The notes under the pieces are model-generated. The model saw only the letters and a list, made by a program, of their open reading frames with translations. It did no database searches and had not been told where the DNA came from. The position numbers were made by a program, and so were the translations under genes. Source: Amaurobius ferox (taxonomy: Eukaryota; Arthropoda; Arachnida; Araneae; Amaurobiidae). Taken from it: a DNA stretch of 64,000 nt. This document shows positions 47,251-58,859 of this stretch, piece after piece. The stretch lies in contig OX578134.1 of assembly GCA_951213105.1 (NCBI GenBank), positions 134,536,793 through 134,600,792 of the forward strand, written 5' to 3'. Numbering within the stretch: the first letter of the stretch is position 1; each line of letters begins with the position of its first letter.

Positions 47251-47879
47251 TAGCGAGTAATTTGTGGTGCTTTGAAGCCTGTAAATGAAATAAATGAAAC
47301 AATGAGCACTATCGGACTGGAACCATAACTGCTTTTTCTCTGTAGTAATAAATAAAGAGTAAGGCGAAGCAGCCTTAAAATTTTATACCATTTTAAAATG
47401 ACTAAAATAATGACTTTAAGTTTATAATTTTTTTTATGTTTAAATTCATAAAATTTTTCATAATGTTTAAGTTTAAAATGTTTCATAATGTTTCATAATG
47501 TTCACAAAATTTGAATATTCCACCACAAACTGTTTTTGAGCTGATAAGGGTGATCTCCCTTCCATTATTATTAAATTTCTTTATTTACTAAACAAGTTTT
47601 TTATTCACAATCTTTTAAATCTCTCATTATTTATCATTGCATATAACGATCGGAATATCATTTAGGGTCAATAATATTATTCTAAAAGAAAGTCTTAATA
47701 GAGAAGCATTCCACATTAATCTAAAGAAGATAAATATATTGATCATATCTTCAAGATCGATTATGTTTGCGTACTCAAGAGATATTCATTAATATTAAAG
47801 AATACATTATAACTCAATTACTAGAATGATATAAATTTGAATTTTTAATCTATTTTCAATTACAAGATAAAATTCATTA
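47251..47879. other. Gene-free AT-rich stretch
   Basis: A TTCATAATGTTTAAG / TTTCATAATG short repeat is at 47455-47500. Nothing else. Confidence 0.5.
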
Positions 47880-47990
47880 AATACACCTGTTATCTTCACG
47901 GCACACGTGACTCGATTCCCATGACTACGCTAATGGCGTGTTGCAACAAACGAAACTTTAGCGTAATTTTAAAAGTAATAACATTATGTC
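47880..47990 (+). mobile_element. Possible 5'-truncated tRNA-headed SINE
   Basis: GTGACTCGATTCCCATGACT contains a B-box-like GACTCGATTCCC, followed by GCTAATGGCGTGTTGCAACA, more GC-rich than its surroundings. The A-box is missing or unrecognisable, and no target-site duplication was found. Confidence 0.3.
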
Positions 47991-48095
47991 TTGATGGATG
48001 GATACATTTTCAGGCAAATAATACGCTGAGGTGCAACAAATATCCTACTTTTGAAAATTTAGAAACAATAACATAGACTATTGTTTGTTGTTTCA

Positions 48096-48834
48096 TTTTT
48101 AACACTTTACAACATAGTTGAAAAGTGTTTATGACTTTGTTCATTCTGTCTCTCTGTTTGTCCGTTCGCACGATAACTGCCGTAAAAATGATTTTATCAA
48201 AATGAAATTTTAGTATGCTGTTCAGACGTTCTGTGGGACATATGGGAATGTAGATGAATAATATCATCCAGTTAGTTTTGGTTTGAACTCGGGTTGAAAA
48301 CATGAAATACATTAAACCCTATGGGAACAAATTTTTTAAAAAATTTTGAGCAAATTTAAAATTCACAAATTGCTTCAGAAATTTTAGGAAATATTCAAAT
48401 TATCCCATAAAATATATAAAAAAATTTCAACCAATTCGGTGTGGTGGTTTTTAAATAAAAATTAAAATAATAATTACACCCATATAATACGAAGAAATCA
48501 CGTGACCCACTTCAAAATAATATAGGGAATACATCTTTTTTCACAGTGTTCAAATCGTGATTTTTAAAGTTATTTGAAATTTATATATAGTCTTGCATCC
48601 GTCCTAAAACAGCTTCATTTTTGCGTATTTTCTGTACAACTATATTTTGCGCCAACGAAATTACGATATTTTTCAATTTAAATGATCATCAAATTTTGAT
48701 TATTTCTACAACGAAGCCTAATATTTCTGGATGCAGAATATAAAGAAGTGATTGTAAGATGAGTTGTATAAGAATTTCTGAAATTTTTTACCCAAAATTA
48801 TTTAACTCTGGAGTCTGGAATAAAAGTGTATGAA
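48096..48834 (+). repeat. Family-2 non-autonomous element, copy 1
   Basis: Starts with a T-run and a stem-loop, AACACTTTACAAC-ATA-GTTGAAAAGTGTT (12 of 13 pairs), then TCTGTCTCTCTGTTTGTCCG, CGCACGATAACTGCCGTAAA, and ends GGAGTCTGGAATAAAAGTGT. ACACTTT at the left and AAAGTGT at the right form a subterminal inverted repeat. Aligns throughout with 62886-63614. No ORF in common. Confidence 0.85.
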
Positions 48835-49299
48835 TTAAATATTTATTGCTTTTACACAGAGACGCAAGATTGCTTTTACGCAAGACGGTTTATATTTCGA
48901 TGACTTCATTTGAATAAAATTCATTTTTTCTAATGAGGTTTAAGTTCTCAAGTAAAATAAATTATTGTGGTATAGTGATAATTAAAAAAATATCATTGTG
49001 ATCATAGTGATAATTATAATAAAAGTATAATAAAAAATATCTCCGTAATCATAGTAATATCATACAATCATAGTGATTATTAAAGAAATATTCATGTTTT
49101 TCGGTGAAGTTTTAAGTTTTCAAATATAATAAATTAGTGTAGTACTGTGATAATTTGAAATATATCTGTATCGTATTTTAGAGATGTTTAAATAAAATTA
49201 CATGTCAGTTGAAAAGTGTTACATAATCAATTCTTTATGTATGATTGATCTTTCTTGTTATTTATTGTTCTATTAAGGAACTGGAAACTATACCTGGTG

Positions 49300-50045
49300 C
49301 TGTCCGAGATTTTAAGCAGGGTTTAATTGAATTAATTCGTTAAGTTTTTCGAAAGGCGTAGTCGCTCGCTGGACGAGCACATGCTTAAATTACCAGTTAC
49401 AGGTGAGCACATACTTCACCTAAACTAAGCAGCTAATCACACCTTAGACGGCTGTTCAGATACATAATACGCCTTGGACCCCCTCGCTGGTAACATCAAA
49501 TGCTACGCCCTAACACGACTTTATACTACGCCCAACATACATCTTTTGTTATCTACACGGATGTACAGGTTCTTTTTGATACACTCTAAATAAGCTCTTC
49601 TGATACGCCATAAGCTTTTGTGATACACATTCTAAATAAGATATTTTGATATGTTCTAAATAAGCTTTTTCTACTCCCTAAATAAGACCTTCCCAAAATA
49701 CTCATTTCGTCCTATATACGGGCATAGTACGCTATATACTCTTTTGATACACTCAATATAAGCTCCTTCAATACCCCCTAAAAAGCTCTTTTGATTCGCC
49801 AAAAATAAGCTCTTTTGATGCACACTCTAAATAAGATATTTTTATACGTTCTAAATAAGCTTTTTTGATAAGCCATAAATAAGCTGCTTTGGTACGCCCT
49901 AAATGAGACCCTTTGATACTCCCAAAATGCTCATTTCGCCCTCTGGACGGGCGTAATACGCTTTAAATATGCTCTTTTGATGCACTTATTTGTATAAGCT
50001 CCTTCAATACCCCCTAAATAAGTGCGAGGGGTTCATTCAAATTAT
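49300..50045. repeat. Hierarchical minisatellite
   Basis: A short unit of about 24-26 bp, CTAAATAAGCTCTTTTGATA(C), recurs many times from 49580. A longer period of about 229 bp is superimposed: CTCATTTCG at 49701 and 49930, each followed by GGGC(A/G)TA(G/A)TACGCT and GCTCCTTCAATACCCCCTAAA. No coding capacity. Confidence 0.85.
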
Positions 50046-50519
50046 GACTAAAATCAACATCCCGTTTTCTACATGAAAACTAGGTCGAATTCTGATAATA
50101 TTTTCGATACCAGCTAGCAGATAAGGTCTCATCTGAATTCCTATCCTTCCTAGAGCACTTTATATGCACCTGCTTCGGAAAAATAACTCTGGGATGCGTC
50201 CCAAGGAGGAAGAAAAACAGGTTTTATCATCAGTACCATGCGCTACCAGAATTTTTTTGAAAATTTATGGGATTTCATATAAAAATTCGTAGATAATAAA
50301 CGGAATACAGCTGAAACGTCATTTTTTGTTTGAAGCAGAGTGTAATATTAAACAAAAAAATCTGGTAAATTTTGAAAATCGGATTGTCAGTCAAAATTTA
50401 TATATCGTAATTTATACGTCTTCAAAATACTAAAAGTATATATGTTTAAAAAATTCACGAAAATTCGTCTCTTAATCTTTCGGACTACGTTTAAAGATTG
50501 TTTAAAAGAGTATATTTCG
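50046..50519. other. Gene-free AT-rich stretch
   Basis: Nothing recognised. Confidence 0.5.
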
Positions 50520-50792
50520 ATCTTTCGGATGGTAAGATAAAAACTCTGCACTAATATTCATGATCTTTAAGAAACTTATTTGTGAGATAATCGCGCAAAG
50601 TTGCATTTCAGCATCTAATAACGAACAAAACTAATTAGAAATTTTTAAAAATCTAACCGAAGATCATCGTCCCGGATCCTAAAGCTGAAGTACTTATACA
50701 GAAATTTTTTTTGCCATACGACTCTTAGATTTTCAGGTACAAACGAATAGACGAACACACAGTAGGCATCTTCCTTTATTATTATAGATTAG
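50520..50792. repeat. Terminal part of an unidentified element
   Basis: Sequence ending ACGAATAGACGAACACACAG then TAGGCATCTTCCTTTATTATTATAGATTA has the look of the 3' end of a dispersed arthropod repeat, with an AT-rich TTATTATTATAGAT end comparable to the ATATTATATAGAT end of family C. Not confirmed by a second copy here. Confidence 0.35.
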
Positions 50793-50999
50793 ATACTATT
50801 AAATTATCATTTTATTCTTATTGAATTAGAACTAATTAGAGGAAAGTAATATAATTTATCGATTACATGATCAAAATTTATTCTGATAAATATAATTTCT
50901 TGAAAGGTGTTGTAAACACTTCATGTCCTAGACGAGTTTTAATGTATCTGTGGCTGGACAGACTGAGCCCTAATCCTTAAACTCACTCAGGCTATAATA

Positions 51000-51035
<36 letters not shown>

Positions 51036-51086
51036 CACATAATATTGATGTAATATTGATATATATAATATTTCACAATATAACAA

Positions 51087-51480
51087 TCTATATAGATAAA
51101 ATTGAAAATCTGTTTGTCTGTCAATCTGTGTGTTTGTCCCGTCATCACGAGAGAACAGCTGAACCGAATTTGATGAAATTTCGTGGGTAGCCTGGAAATA
51201 GTCCGACTTAAAATTTAGTCTAGGTTTGGAGTTTCTACAATCAGTGGTTCTCGAGATATTAGCAAAAAACGAAATTTTCGTTTGTCTTATCATCACGGGA
51301 GAACGGCTTAACAGAATTTAATAAAATTTTGTGGATAGCCTTGAAATAGCCCCCCATAAATTTAGCCAAAGTTTCAAGTATCTAAGACCAGGAGTTGAGA
51401 AGTCAAGGAGTCAAGTATCTAAGACCAGGATATATTAATGAAAAACGAAGCTTTTTCCTAAGAGTTCTACTCTCTAACTC
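51087..51480 (+). repeat. Family-3 element with two tandem units
   Basis: TCTGTTTGTCTGTCAATCTG is followed by unit 1 (CCCGTCATCACGAGAGAACAG, then ACCGAATTTGATGAAATTTC) and unit 2 147 bases later (CTTATCATCACGGGAGAACGG, then ACAGAATTTAATAAAATTTT). The build resembles families 1 and 2. A (TA)n tract precedes at 50996-51035. Confidence 0.6.
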
Positions 51481-51924
51481 CGTGGTTTATCCAAACGAAA
51501 AGCTTGAAAATCGTTTGAAAGTGAATTAAAACCTTATCTCTGGGTTTGATGGGAGATTTTTTGCGCTAATTAGTCACTTTGTGAAAACATAAATTGTTTG
51601 AAACATGATTTAAATGGGAAATCTATCTCTATGGTTTATTTTAAACAAGCTTTTACTGAACAATGAAAAGTATAAAGAAATCAAAATGGTTATTTAATTT
51701 CGCAGTTTATGAGGAAGATTCTACCTTATACCAAGTTGTTCAGTAACGCAATTAAATTAAATCTGTCTGTTAATTTTAATTATTATTTTTTTTATTTGAA
51801 TAATAAATAAATGGATATAAAAATATATTTTAGAGAAGAACGATTTGATATTTCTTATAGCATTTTTGACTGGATAATATCAATTACGGTCTTCAGATTT
51901 AAACGTTATTATTATTGATATTTT

Positions 51925-52310
51925 CGGGGATTATTGATTCAGGGATTATTGATATTTTCAATTTATTACGCAATTGTTTTATTATGGCAAAAATTGTTTA
52001 AACTCATATATTGAACGTTGTACGAGTTATCTTCTACAAATACACGGGTATATCTTCTAATCTACGAGAATATAAGTAGTACAGTTATATTGGCATATGT
52101 TTTGATATATATTGGCATATATTGGAATTAATTACGACCTTCTGGTATAAAAAGTACGGGGATTATTGATATTTTCAATTTATTACGTCATCTCTTTTAT
52201 TTTGGCAAAGATTTTTCAGACTCATATTGTAATACGGGTTATCTTCTACTAACACACTGGCATTTTCCTAATCTGCGACAATATAAGTAGTACGGGGTTG
52301 CATATATTGA
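51925..52310. repeat. Two-copy tandem repeat, about 200 bp period
   Basis: GGGATTATTGATATTTTCAATTTATTACG occurs at about 51950 and 52155, and GTTATCTTCTAC-AACAC-GGCAT/GGTAT-TTC-TAATCT-CGA-AATATAAGTAGTAC follows in both (52028-52083 and 52228-52292). Lies about 250 bases before the RT fragment and may be its 5' terminal repeat. Confidence 0.65.
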
Positions 52311-52561
52311 TTCAATTCCTTTTTTTTTTTTGTAAATTTGCTTACAAAAGGGGCCAGAATGTTTTATTCTTTAGATATGCCCGTGAAGATAATTTTGCAT
52401 AGTGAGAACAGATATTCTTAAACTTCTCTTTAGAAGCAATACATTTAATATTTTAACAGAATTTGCATGTGATTGCGAATTATAAGTTTCTTTATATTAT
52501 ATACTCCATACGAAGAAAACGGATATGCTGCTAGTATATATATATAATTGTCATATTGTGA

Positions 52562-53354
52562 AAAACGGCTTTGAATTAGTTAAGATATTAAAAGCTCTTA
52601 CTAAAATCCACAGTATTTATACTTTTGATTATTAAGATTTGTTCAATAATATTGATATAGATGATCTGTATAGAATTATTTTATAAATTTTTAAAAAATA
52701 TAATATCCCCTTAAAATATTCGATTTTTCTCTTTAAAAAATTACTTAATTTCACTCTCTATGAGAATTATGTTAAACATGGTGGTTCTTTCTTTAAGCAA
52801 CAGTTTGGTATCCCACAAGGGGATAGGGGGGGGTGCCTCATCATTATTGGCTAATCTGTATTTATTCTTCTATGAAAAGAACATTAATCCAGGGTTGCAT
52901 AATATGCACATGTATAGATATTTAGACGATATATATCATGTGTATCCCGTAATAATAATCCTTTAGTATTACACTTTTATCCTAATAATTTACAATTAAA
53001 TGCAAATAATAATAACTCTAATGTAGCAAACTTTTTAGATTTAAATTTAGATTTACAAAACTGTAATCTGGCTATAAACTTATTAAAATTAAAATTTTGT
53101 TTTTATCATATAAGTCTATAATTCAACACTTTGACTCTTGTTTGCATATTTCAGTGTTTAGAAATATTACATCAAACCAGGTTCTTATAATCAATAAAAT
53201 CTGTGATGACAATTTTAAATTAGCACATTTTACAGAATTATTAAATGCAGCAACTAATAATACATATCCTCTGAATTCCGAAAAATTATCAACTCAGTGT
53301 TATCAACTACCAATCGATAACATCCAAGACAACTTTCCCAATTATGGCGGATAA
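52562..53354 (+). pseudogene. Reverse transcriptase fragment, (TA)-associated family, copy 1
   Basis: From 52562 the frame reads KNGFELVKILKALTKIHSIY, then DLFNNIDIDDLYRIIL (the RT A motif, D-x-x-x-x-F-like), NFTLYENYVKHGGSFFKQQ, and FGIPQG (motif B). After a shift in the GGGGGG run near 52820, ASSLLANLYLFFYEK and MYRYLDDIYHV give motif C, with both catalytic aspartates present. Later, FYPNNLQLNANNNNSNVANF and FLDLNLDLQN continue; after another shift INKICDDNFKLAHFTELLNA runs to a stop at 53354. Two in-frame stops lie in the first 50 codons. The G-I-P-x-G and Y-x-D-D context is that of Penelope-like or closely related RTs; no endonuclease was found. Confidence 0.7.
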
Positions 53355-54130
53355 TAATATAGGACAAATATATATTATATATATATATATATATAGTTAT
53401 TTATTATAATTATTTATTAAATATATAATTAAATAAAAATGAATAATAATAAAATAGACTAAAAAAATTTGAAAAATAATAACATTTGAAAATAAAATAC
53501 ATTAACATTTAATATTTTGAATTTTACTTTCGCTAAAAATATGTAACTTTAGCCAATTTGATACTACGATTTGAGCTCCCTTATAATGATGTTAGTGGCA
53601 TTTTCTTTAATTCATTTCATCCATGAATCACGTGTATAGTAAAATTTTTCATGTGTGCTTCAAGTTCATATTCTGTTCTTCTTATATGGGTAATTGTCCT
53701 GTCTCGTACTCTAACTCACTGGACGGGTTCTAGGGATGGTGACTGTAACCGTTTGTTCTACCTCCCATGATATATTTCGCCATACTTCTTCTCGATGCTT
53801 ATCGCCGTTTTTCATTCTGTTGCGGCAGCTTACACTCACACGTGTACGAAGGTTCATGCCTCATGGAACATGGTAATGCCTGATTTCCAATTTTTCTTTT
53901 CTTCAATTCTTCCTCTTTTGGTGTCTGTAGTCTGAGTTTTGGCATATACAGTAACTTACTATTGCCAAATCTGAAACAGGCATTTGTTTGAATTAATTAG
54001 AATTAGATGCTCAGACCTGAAGAGGAACTTAATTTTGGTTAATCTCCGAAATTGAGTCGGTGCTGTCCATTTCTTGTGTCGGCGTAGTGTTCGTGGTTTG
54101 ACTGCCTTGGTGATTTTAATATTTCATGAT
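53355..54130 (+). mobile_element. Putative 3' region of the RT element
   Basis: Just after the stop a (TA)n run (53368-53394) interrupts, then AT-rich sequence and, from 53690, GC-richer sequence with CTTACACTCACACGTGTACG and GGTTCATGCCTCATGG. A hammerhead-like motif lies at 54017. I infer that this is the element's 3' untranslated or terminal-repeat region; the right boundary is unknown. Confidence 0.35.
54017..54055 (+). ncRNA. Degenerate hammerhead-like motif
   Basis: CTGAAGA (fits CTGANGA), 23 bases, CCGAAATTGAG. GGA/TCC pairs can close stem II next to the core. Stem III is not obvious. It is listed because it lies about 660 bases after an RT ORF, the position expected for a PLE terminal-repeat ribozyme. 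Confidence 0.25.
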
Positions 54131-54339
54131 TATTTGGAATTGGTTATTATTATTATATTTTCTAATATATATATATATATATATGAAAATATTAACCCTT
54201 ATGTGACAAGATTAAATATTAAAACTTATTTAATTTAAATTTTATTATTTAAATTTAAATATATAATACATGTCACTTTTTAATATCATCCAAATGCATT
54301 AATTGCACTCATCTTATAAATATTGGTTAAAGCATTTAT

Positions 54340-55272
54340 AATTATTAAGGCTTGATTTAACAAAAGTTCAAATCGTATCAGGAATTTTCTCCACATTTTT
54401 ACCTTAAAACAAGTTAGCACAGGAATAATTTATGTATAAGTAATTATATAAAATATTATTTGTACAAAATCATCATATAAAGATTTATTAAAGCATCAAA
54501 AATATTCACGTTGGATTCATTAAACGTGTAATTCATATATGAAACTTCTTCAATTTTTGTAATTATGAAAACAAATTAACACAGGAATTACTCTATTGCA
54601 CAATTCTTTATTGAAAGTATGATTCGAACACATCAATCTTTTACATCATATAAATAATTAAAGCATTATAAATAATAACGTTCCATTTATAAATCTCCCA
54701 ATTCGGTATTGAGAATATTTTTTCGATTTGTCATAAAACAAGTAAACACAGGAATCATTTTATCGTGCAAAGAGTCATATGATTTGTATGATATGATTTA
54801 TACATCTCTTTTGCACAAATCATCATATAGAGTTCATTAAAGCTTTTTAACTAGTACATGTTATTTTATTAAACGTATTAGTATTATATTTTTTTTTACA
54901 TTTTTAGTCGTAAAAAAAGTTAATATAATACTTAATCTATTTCATCATAAGCACATTTTCTCAACCCTAATACCGGAAGACAATAGTTAATTCATCTTTA
55001 CACACTCAGCAATCTAACCTCTAATTCTTATTGATTTGATTCCGAGTGATGACACAGAAATAATCAGTTAAATCATTATAAATGTTACATAAGTATTAAA
55101 AATACTGGATAAAACATTATAATTATTAACGTTTACACATTAAGAATTTTAAGAACATTTTTGATTTTTTAACATCGTAAGTTAAAATACACGTTAAAGA
55201 AGATCGTACAAGTTAAAGAAGTAGTTACTCTATTTCGCAAATTATCATATAAAATATATGTATATCTCAATG
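54340..55272. repeat. Diverged long-period repeat array
   Basis: Units of roughly 180 bases carry AAATCATCATATA-AG-TTTATTAAAGC, ATTAAACG, AATTTTT and an AAACAAGT(T/A)AACACAGGAAT phrase (54420, 54570, 54735 and weaker later). At 54948-55080 a TTTCATCATAAGCACATTTTC, CAACCCTAATACCGG, GATTTGATTCCGAGTGATG block recurs at 55769-55885, so a larger period of about 820 bases is superimposed. Confidence 0.6.
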
Positions 55273-55732
55273 CATCATATAAAGATTTATTAAAGCGATA
55301 TAAATATTAACGTTTGATTTAGTAACCACGCAGTTAGTATTATGAATTCTTCAAATGTTTAAATCATCATATAAAGCTTTATTACAGCGAAATAAATATC
55401 AACATTTGATTTAGTAACCGCGCAATTTGTATTATGAATTTTTCAAATGTGTAACTCATCATATAAAGATTTATTAAAATGATATAAATATTAAAGTTTG
55501 ATTTAGTAACTTCTCAATTTGTATCATGGATTTTCCAAATATATAAATCATCAAATAAATATTTATTAAAGCGAAATAAATATTAACATTTGATTTAGTA
55601 ACCACGCAATTTGTATTATGAATTTTTCAAATGAATAAATCATCATATAAGGATTTATTAAAGCGATATAGATATTAATGCTTGATTCAGTAGCCCCGCA
55701 ATTTGTATTACGAATTTTTCGAATTTTCTTTT
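55273..55732. repeat. Tandem array, five 92 bp units
   Basis: CATCATATAAAGATTTATTA starts units at 55273, 55365, 55457, 55549 and 55641, with an exact 92 bp period but 10-15% sequence difference between units. Each ends with GATTTAGTAAC-(AC)CGCAATTTGTATTATGAA and a TTTTTC-AATG stretch. Confidence 0.9.
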
Positions 55733-55804
55733 AATCGTAATACAGGTTAATACACGAATTACCCTCTTTCATTCATGATCATAGTTCCTCAAACCTAATG
55801 TGGA

Positions 55805-56233
55805 ATGAGAATAGTAAATTCCTTTCTACTCACTCACTCTGTCAAACAGCAGATTTCTGATGATTTGATTCCAAGTGATGCCACACAGATAATCCAAATA
55901 GAAAGTTTTCATTCACCGTTGACGAGAATAAACAAACTTCCGGTTCGGTTAGCTGTTTACGCGGAACATATTGCTTACCGCATCCACAAACATAGGCAAA
56001 AGCAATCTAGAGATTCAAACGGCTTGGCACAAAAACTGATACTGTTCCCTGCTCCGGAGAGATTTTTGGCCGGGAACCTTGTCGCCGATGTTGTGCTCTC
56101 TACTTGGCCCTCTCTTCCTCGGCGAGGTTGCCGAGCTGGCGAAGGATTGTTGGAGCCAAATGATGCCAACGGTGCAGATTTACGGTTTTCACAATGTGGA
56201 ATGCATTTGTTTCAACGATATTGTTACAAGTGA
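55805..56233 (+). other. 142-codon frame in a GC-rich island, function unknown
   Basis: ATG-initiated forward frame reaching a stop at 56233, followed by AATAAA at 56271. Bases 55930-56200 are much richer in GC and CpG than the surroundings. The protein includes RINKLPVRLAVYAEHIAYRI, APERFLAGNLVADVVL and GCRAGEGLLEPNDANGA. A reverse-strand frame (55975-56169) reading SPARQPRRGREGQVES is also open. The first third overlaps the 820-base repeat, which argues against a simple gene. Possible explanations: a promoter-type CpG island, an exon, or inserted foreign sequence. I do not recognise a domain. Confidence 0.2.
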
Positions 56234-56239
56234 AATATT

Positions 56240-56580
56240 GTATTTTTAGAAATACTTTAATCTTCGGGATTAATAAATATTTTTTTTAAAATAGGGTAAA
56301 TTTATAAATATTATATAGATATTAAATATTATATAGATTTTATTTATTATATAGATGGAGAATAATGTTTTCAAGTTTATAAGGTCATTAAAAGTTTCTC
56401 ATGATATTGAAATTTAATTACTGAAGAGTTAAGATTTATGACAAACAAATAGCCTTGCTTGTTGCAGTATAATATGCACTTGAATGTAATGCCTCTAGAG
56501 TGATAATAATAATGCAGTTATTTAAATAAGTTCAGTAAAATCATATTATATCCATAAACAAAGCTATTGCTTTTGCATAA
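56240..56580. other. Gene-free AT-rich stretch
   Basis: TATTATATAGAT is repeated three times at 56308-56356. Nothing else. Confidence 0.5.
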
Positions 56581-56587
56581 TATACAC

Positions 56588-56611
56588 ACATATATATATA
56601 TATATATTCAG
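56588..56611. repeat. (TA)n tract abutting RT fragment 2
   Basis: Short CACACATATATATA run; RT homology starts immediately after it. Confidence 0.85.
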
Positions 56612-56612
56612 A

Positions 56613-56980
56613 TTTTTGGATATCTCAATATATCGAAATCCTCAAGATCATCTATGTTACAAAATGTATGATAAACGTAAAAGTTTCAATTGTAATATTA
56701 ATTACATCACTCCTTGGAGTAGTAATATGAGTATTGGTGTAATGAGAAATTTGATTGTTAATCATTTTGTAAGATATGAAAAATTAAATTCTACCAATGA
56801 ACAGCGAAATATATGTGAAAGACATTGGATAAAGGAAGTATTAAAGAACGGTTTCCTCTCGGCTTTCTAAAAACTTATTACTTAGCATTTTGTAAAAAAC
56901 TACGTAATGATGATGTAATTTATGCTAATTTCCAAGACTTGTTGCCAATTGACTATTTGGAGTCTTTTCCTTCACTGTAA
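56613..56980 (+). pseudogene. Reverse transcriptase C-terminal fragment, copy 2
   Basis: Begins MDISIYRNPQDHLCYKMYDK then RKSFNCNINYITPWSSNM, MRNLIVNHFVRYEKLNSTNE and HWIKEVLKNGF. It matches the segment after the catalytic core in the G-I-P-x-G RT family, where an L-D-x-x-I strand is followed by x-Y-D-K-R-x-x-F-x-F. A frameshift near 56860 leads into LKTYYLAFCKKLRNDDVIYA and LLPIDYLESFPSL, then a stop at 56980, which I take as the native C-terminus; there is no downstream GIY-YIG domain. The catalytic part is absent (5' truncation at the (TA)n tract). It is from a different subfamily than the 52.6 kb copy. Confidence 0.7.
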
Positions 56981-57418
56981 CTCTGTGCTTTTGATTCTTA
57001 TATGTGTTTGGACTTTGGATCCACTTTTTCATATATTTGTGTGAATCCATGTTGAGAAGTCGTATGATTCTTATATAGCTCTCTTTTGGATTTTATGGAT
57101 TTGATATTCTCTTAGGATTCTGTTTTTCCTGTAAGCACGGATTGGAGCTGCTTCGGGCGATTGGTTGTTTCTGGGAGTGTTTCCCGGGAATAAAAGCACG
57201 CTTTAACCAGGTATAGGGGTCACAATCCCCCTAGACATTACTGATACCTCGTTTGCACTCCTTTATTTGTTTCTGTTTTTCCTTGTGTTTCATAATATTC
57301 CTTGTACTTTTCTTGGATCTTTCTTTCGTAATATTTTTTAGATGTGTGTTAAGAGCTGCAAATCGCGCTTATACTCATTTCACCTTTTATATTATTCTTT
57401 AGATTGTGGGCTTTTATA

Positions 57419-57420
<2 letters not shown>
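56981..57420 (+). mobile_element. Putative 3' region of RT element 2
   Basis: Moderately GC-richer sequence (GAGCTGCTTCGGGCGATTGG, GTTTCCCGGGAATAAAAGC, GGGGTCACAATCCCCC) between the RT stop and the next (TA)n tract. I infer an untranslated terminal region; no second copy is available to confirm it. Confidence 0.3.

Positions 57421-57486
<66 letters not shown>
57421..57486. repeat. (TA)n microsatellite
   Basis: About 66 bases of alternating TA. Confidence 0.97.
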
Positions 57487-57489
<3 letters not shown>

Positions 57490-58859
57490 AAATTTAGTTA
57501 CTTGTATATGATATACCAGATACCTATCTCTTATTGAAAATGGATTGTAGAGCTTAAGTTAATGAAAAAGTTTTGACGTGCATATGTGAAATTACAATAG
57601 ACTCAACGATAGGCTGGAGACAAAAATCATTATAAATAAAACAGATATTGAAAAGGTATGAAATACCCCTCTTTCCCTGTTCCATATATAAGGTAAGCAA
57701 TAGGAAAACGGATTACATTTGTGGTATACTCTTAAAATTAGCCTGTAACTACACCCAAAGCTTAAATGATAATTTAAAATATTAAAAATCATATATGCAA
57801 TACAAGTACTTAAGGTACTAATCACCTTGTTCCCTGCATTAACATACATGGTGTATATGCATGAATAGTGTAAATGATGAAAATATGCAAATTGAAAAAC
57901 TATACATGGAGCTAGGTCTTTCCTATCTCCCTCAGATTGATGACTTGAAAAAGAAATATATTTGTATATTTGAAAAATTAAAAGGTGTTTACGAAACCAT
58001 GTACGTTATTAAGGGCCATACCTAGTCCGTTAATACTAAATTTCAACGTTTCTTTGTGCATAACTGCATTTTACTACAGAAATTATGTATCTGGCCCGAC
58101 GTAGTATAAAACGACGATGTATAAAATGCATCAGATTGAATAATAATAAAATAAAATAACATAAAATAAATAAACCAGCTTGATGCCATGTAATAATAAG
58201 AAGAGTAGAATACAATGTAAAGTATAATTGTGAAAATTAATAAGAATAAAATAACACAAAATGAGTTACCACTTGCACTGGAGACGTTTGAGCGGAAAAT
58301 GTGATACTTGCTTTTACAGTTAAGGCTATAGTCAAAATGTGTAACTGGTTGAAATGAAACATGGATAATAGTGAAATATTTTCATTATTCATTATTAATC
58401 AAATAATTGATAACATTTTTTATTTTAAATTCATACAAGCAAATTTTATAGAAATTTAATGGTCACTTTGATGATAAAATGATTAAACTTTTTGATTATG
58501 CAATAGTGGTTGATACTGACCTGTCAATAAGTTGCTGTAATTGTAGCATGGTATTGAATTTAAATTTAAATTGTGTTTTAATAAAGGAAAAAATAAGGTT
58601 TGGCTGGTATTTATTTTAGATGGTAGTGTTAATTTATTGAATAATATTGTCTTTGTAGTAACATGGTGTACTTAACTGTTTTATTCTTAATAACTGATTA
58701 TTAATTATATTTTTAAACACTTATTTCGAAAATTGGAGGAATAATGTTGTAGTTTGTTGACTTTGAAATTATGTGACGAAGTTTTGTCATATATTTTAAT
58801 TTTTAATTTATCTTATTTTGAATTTTTAATCTGAAGTCAAGATAATTGATCCAGTGTGA
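57487..58859. other. Gene-free AT-rich stretch
   Basis: ATAAAATAA-type low complexity at 58138-58170 and 58245-58262. The reverse-strand continuation of RT fragment 3 may extend into its right end, but I cannot follow it. Confidence 0.45.

Noticed and set aside
57160..57250. tRNA-like GGGGTCACAATCCCCC with upstream sequence
   Set aside because: Only a T-arm-like hairpin is present; no A-box or acceptor stem could be placed.
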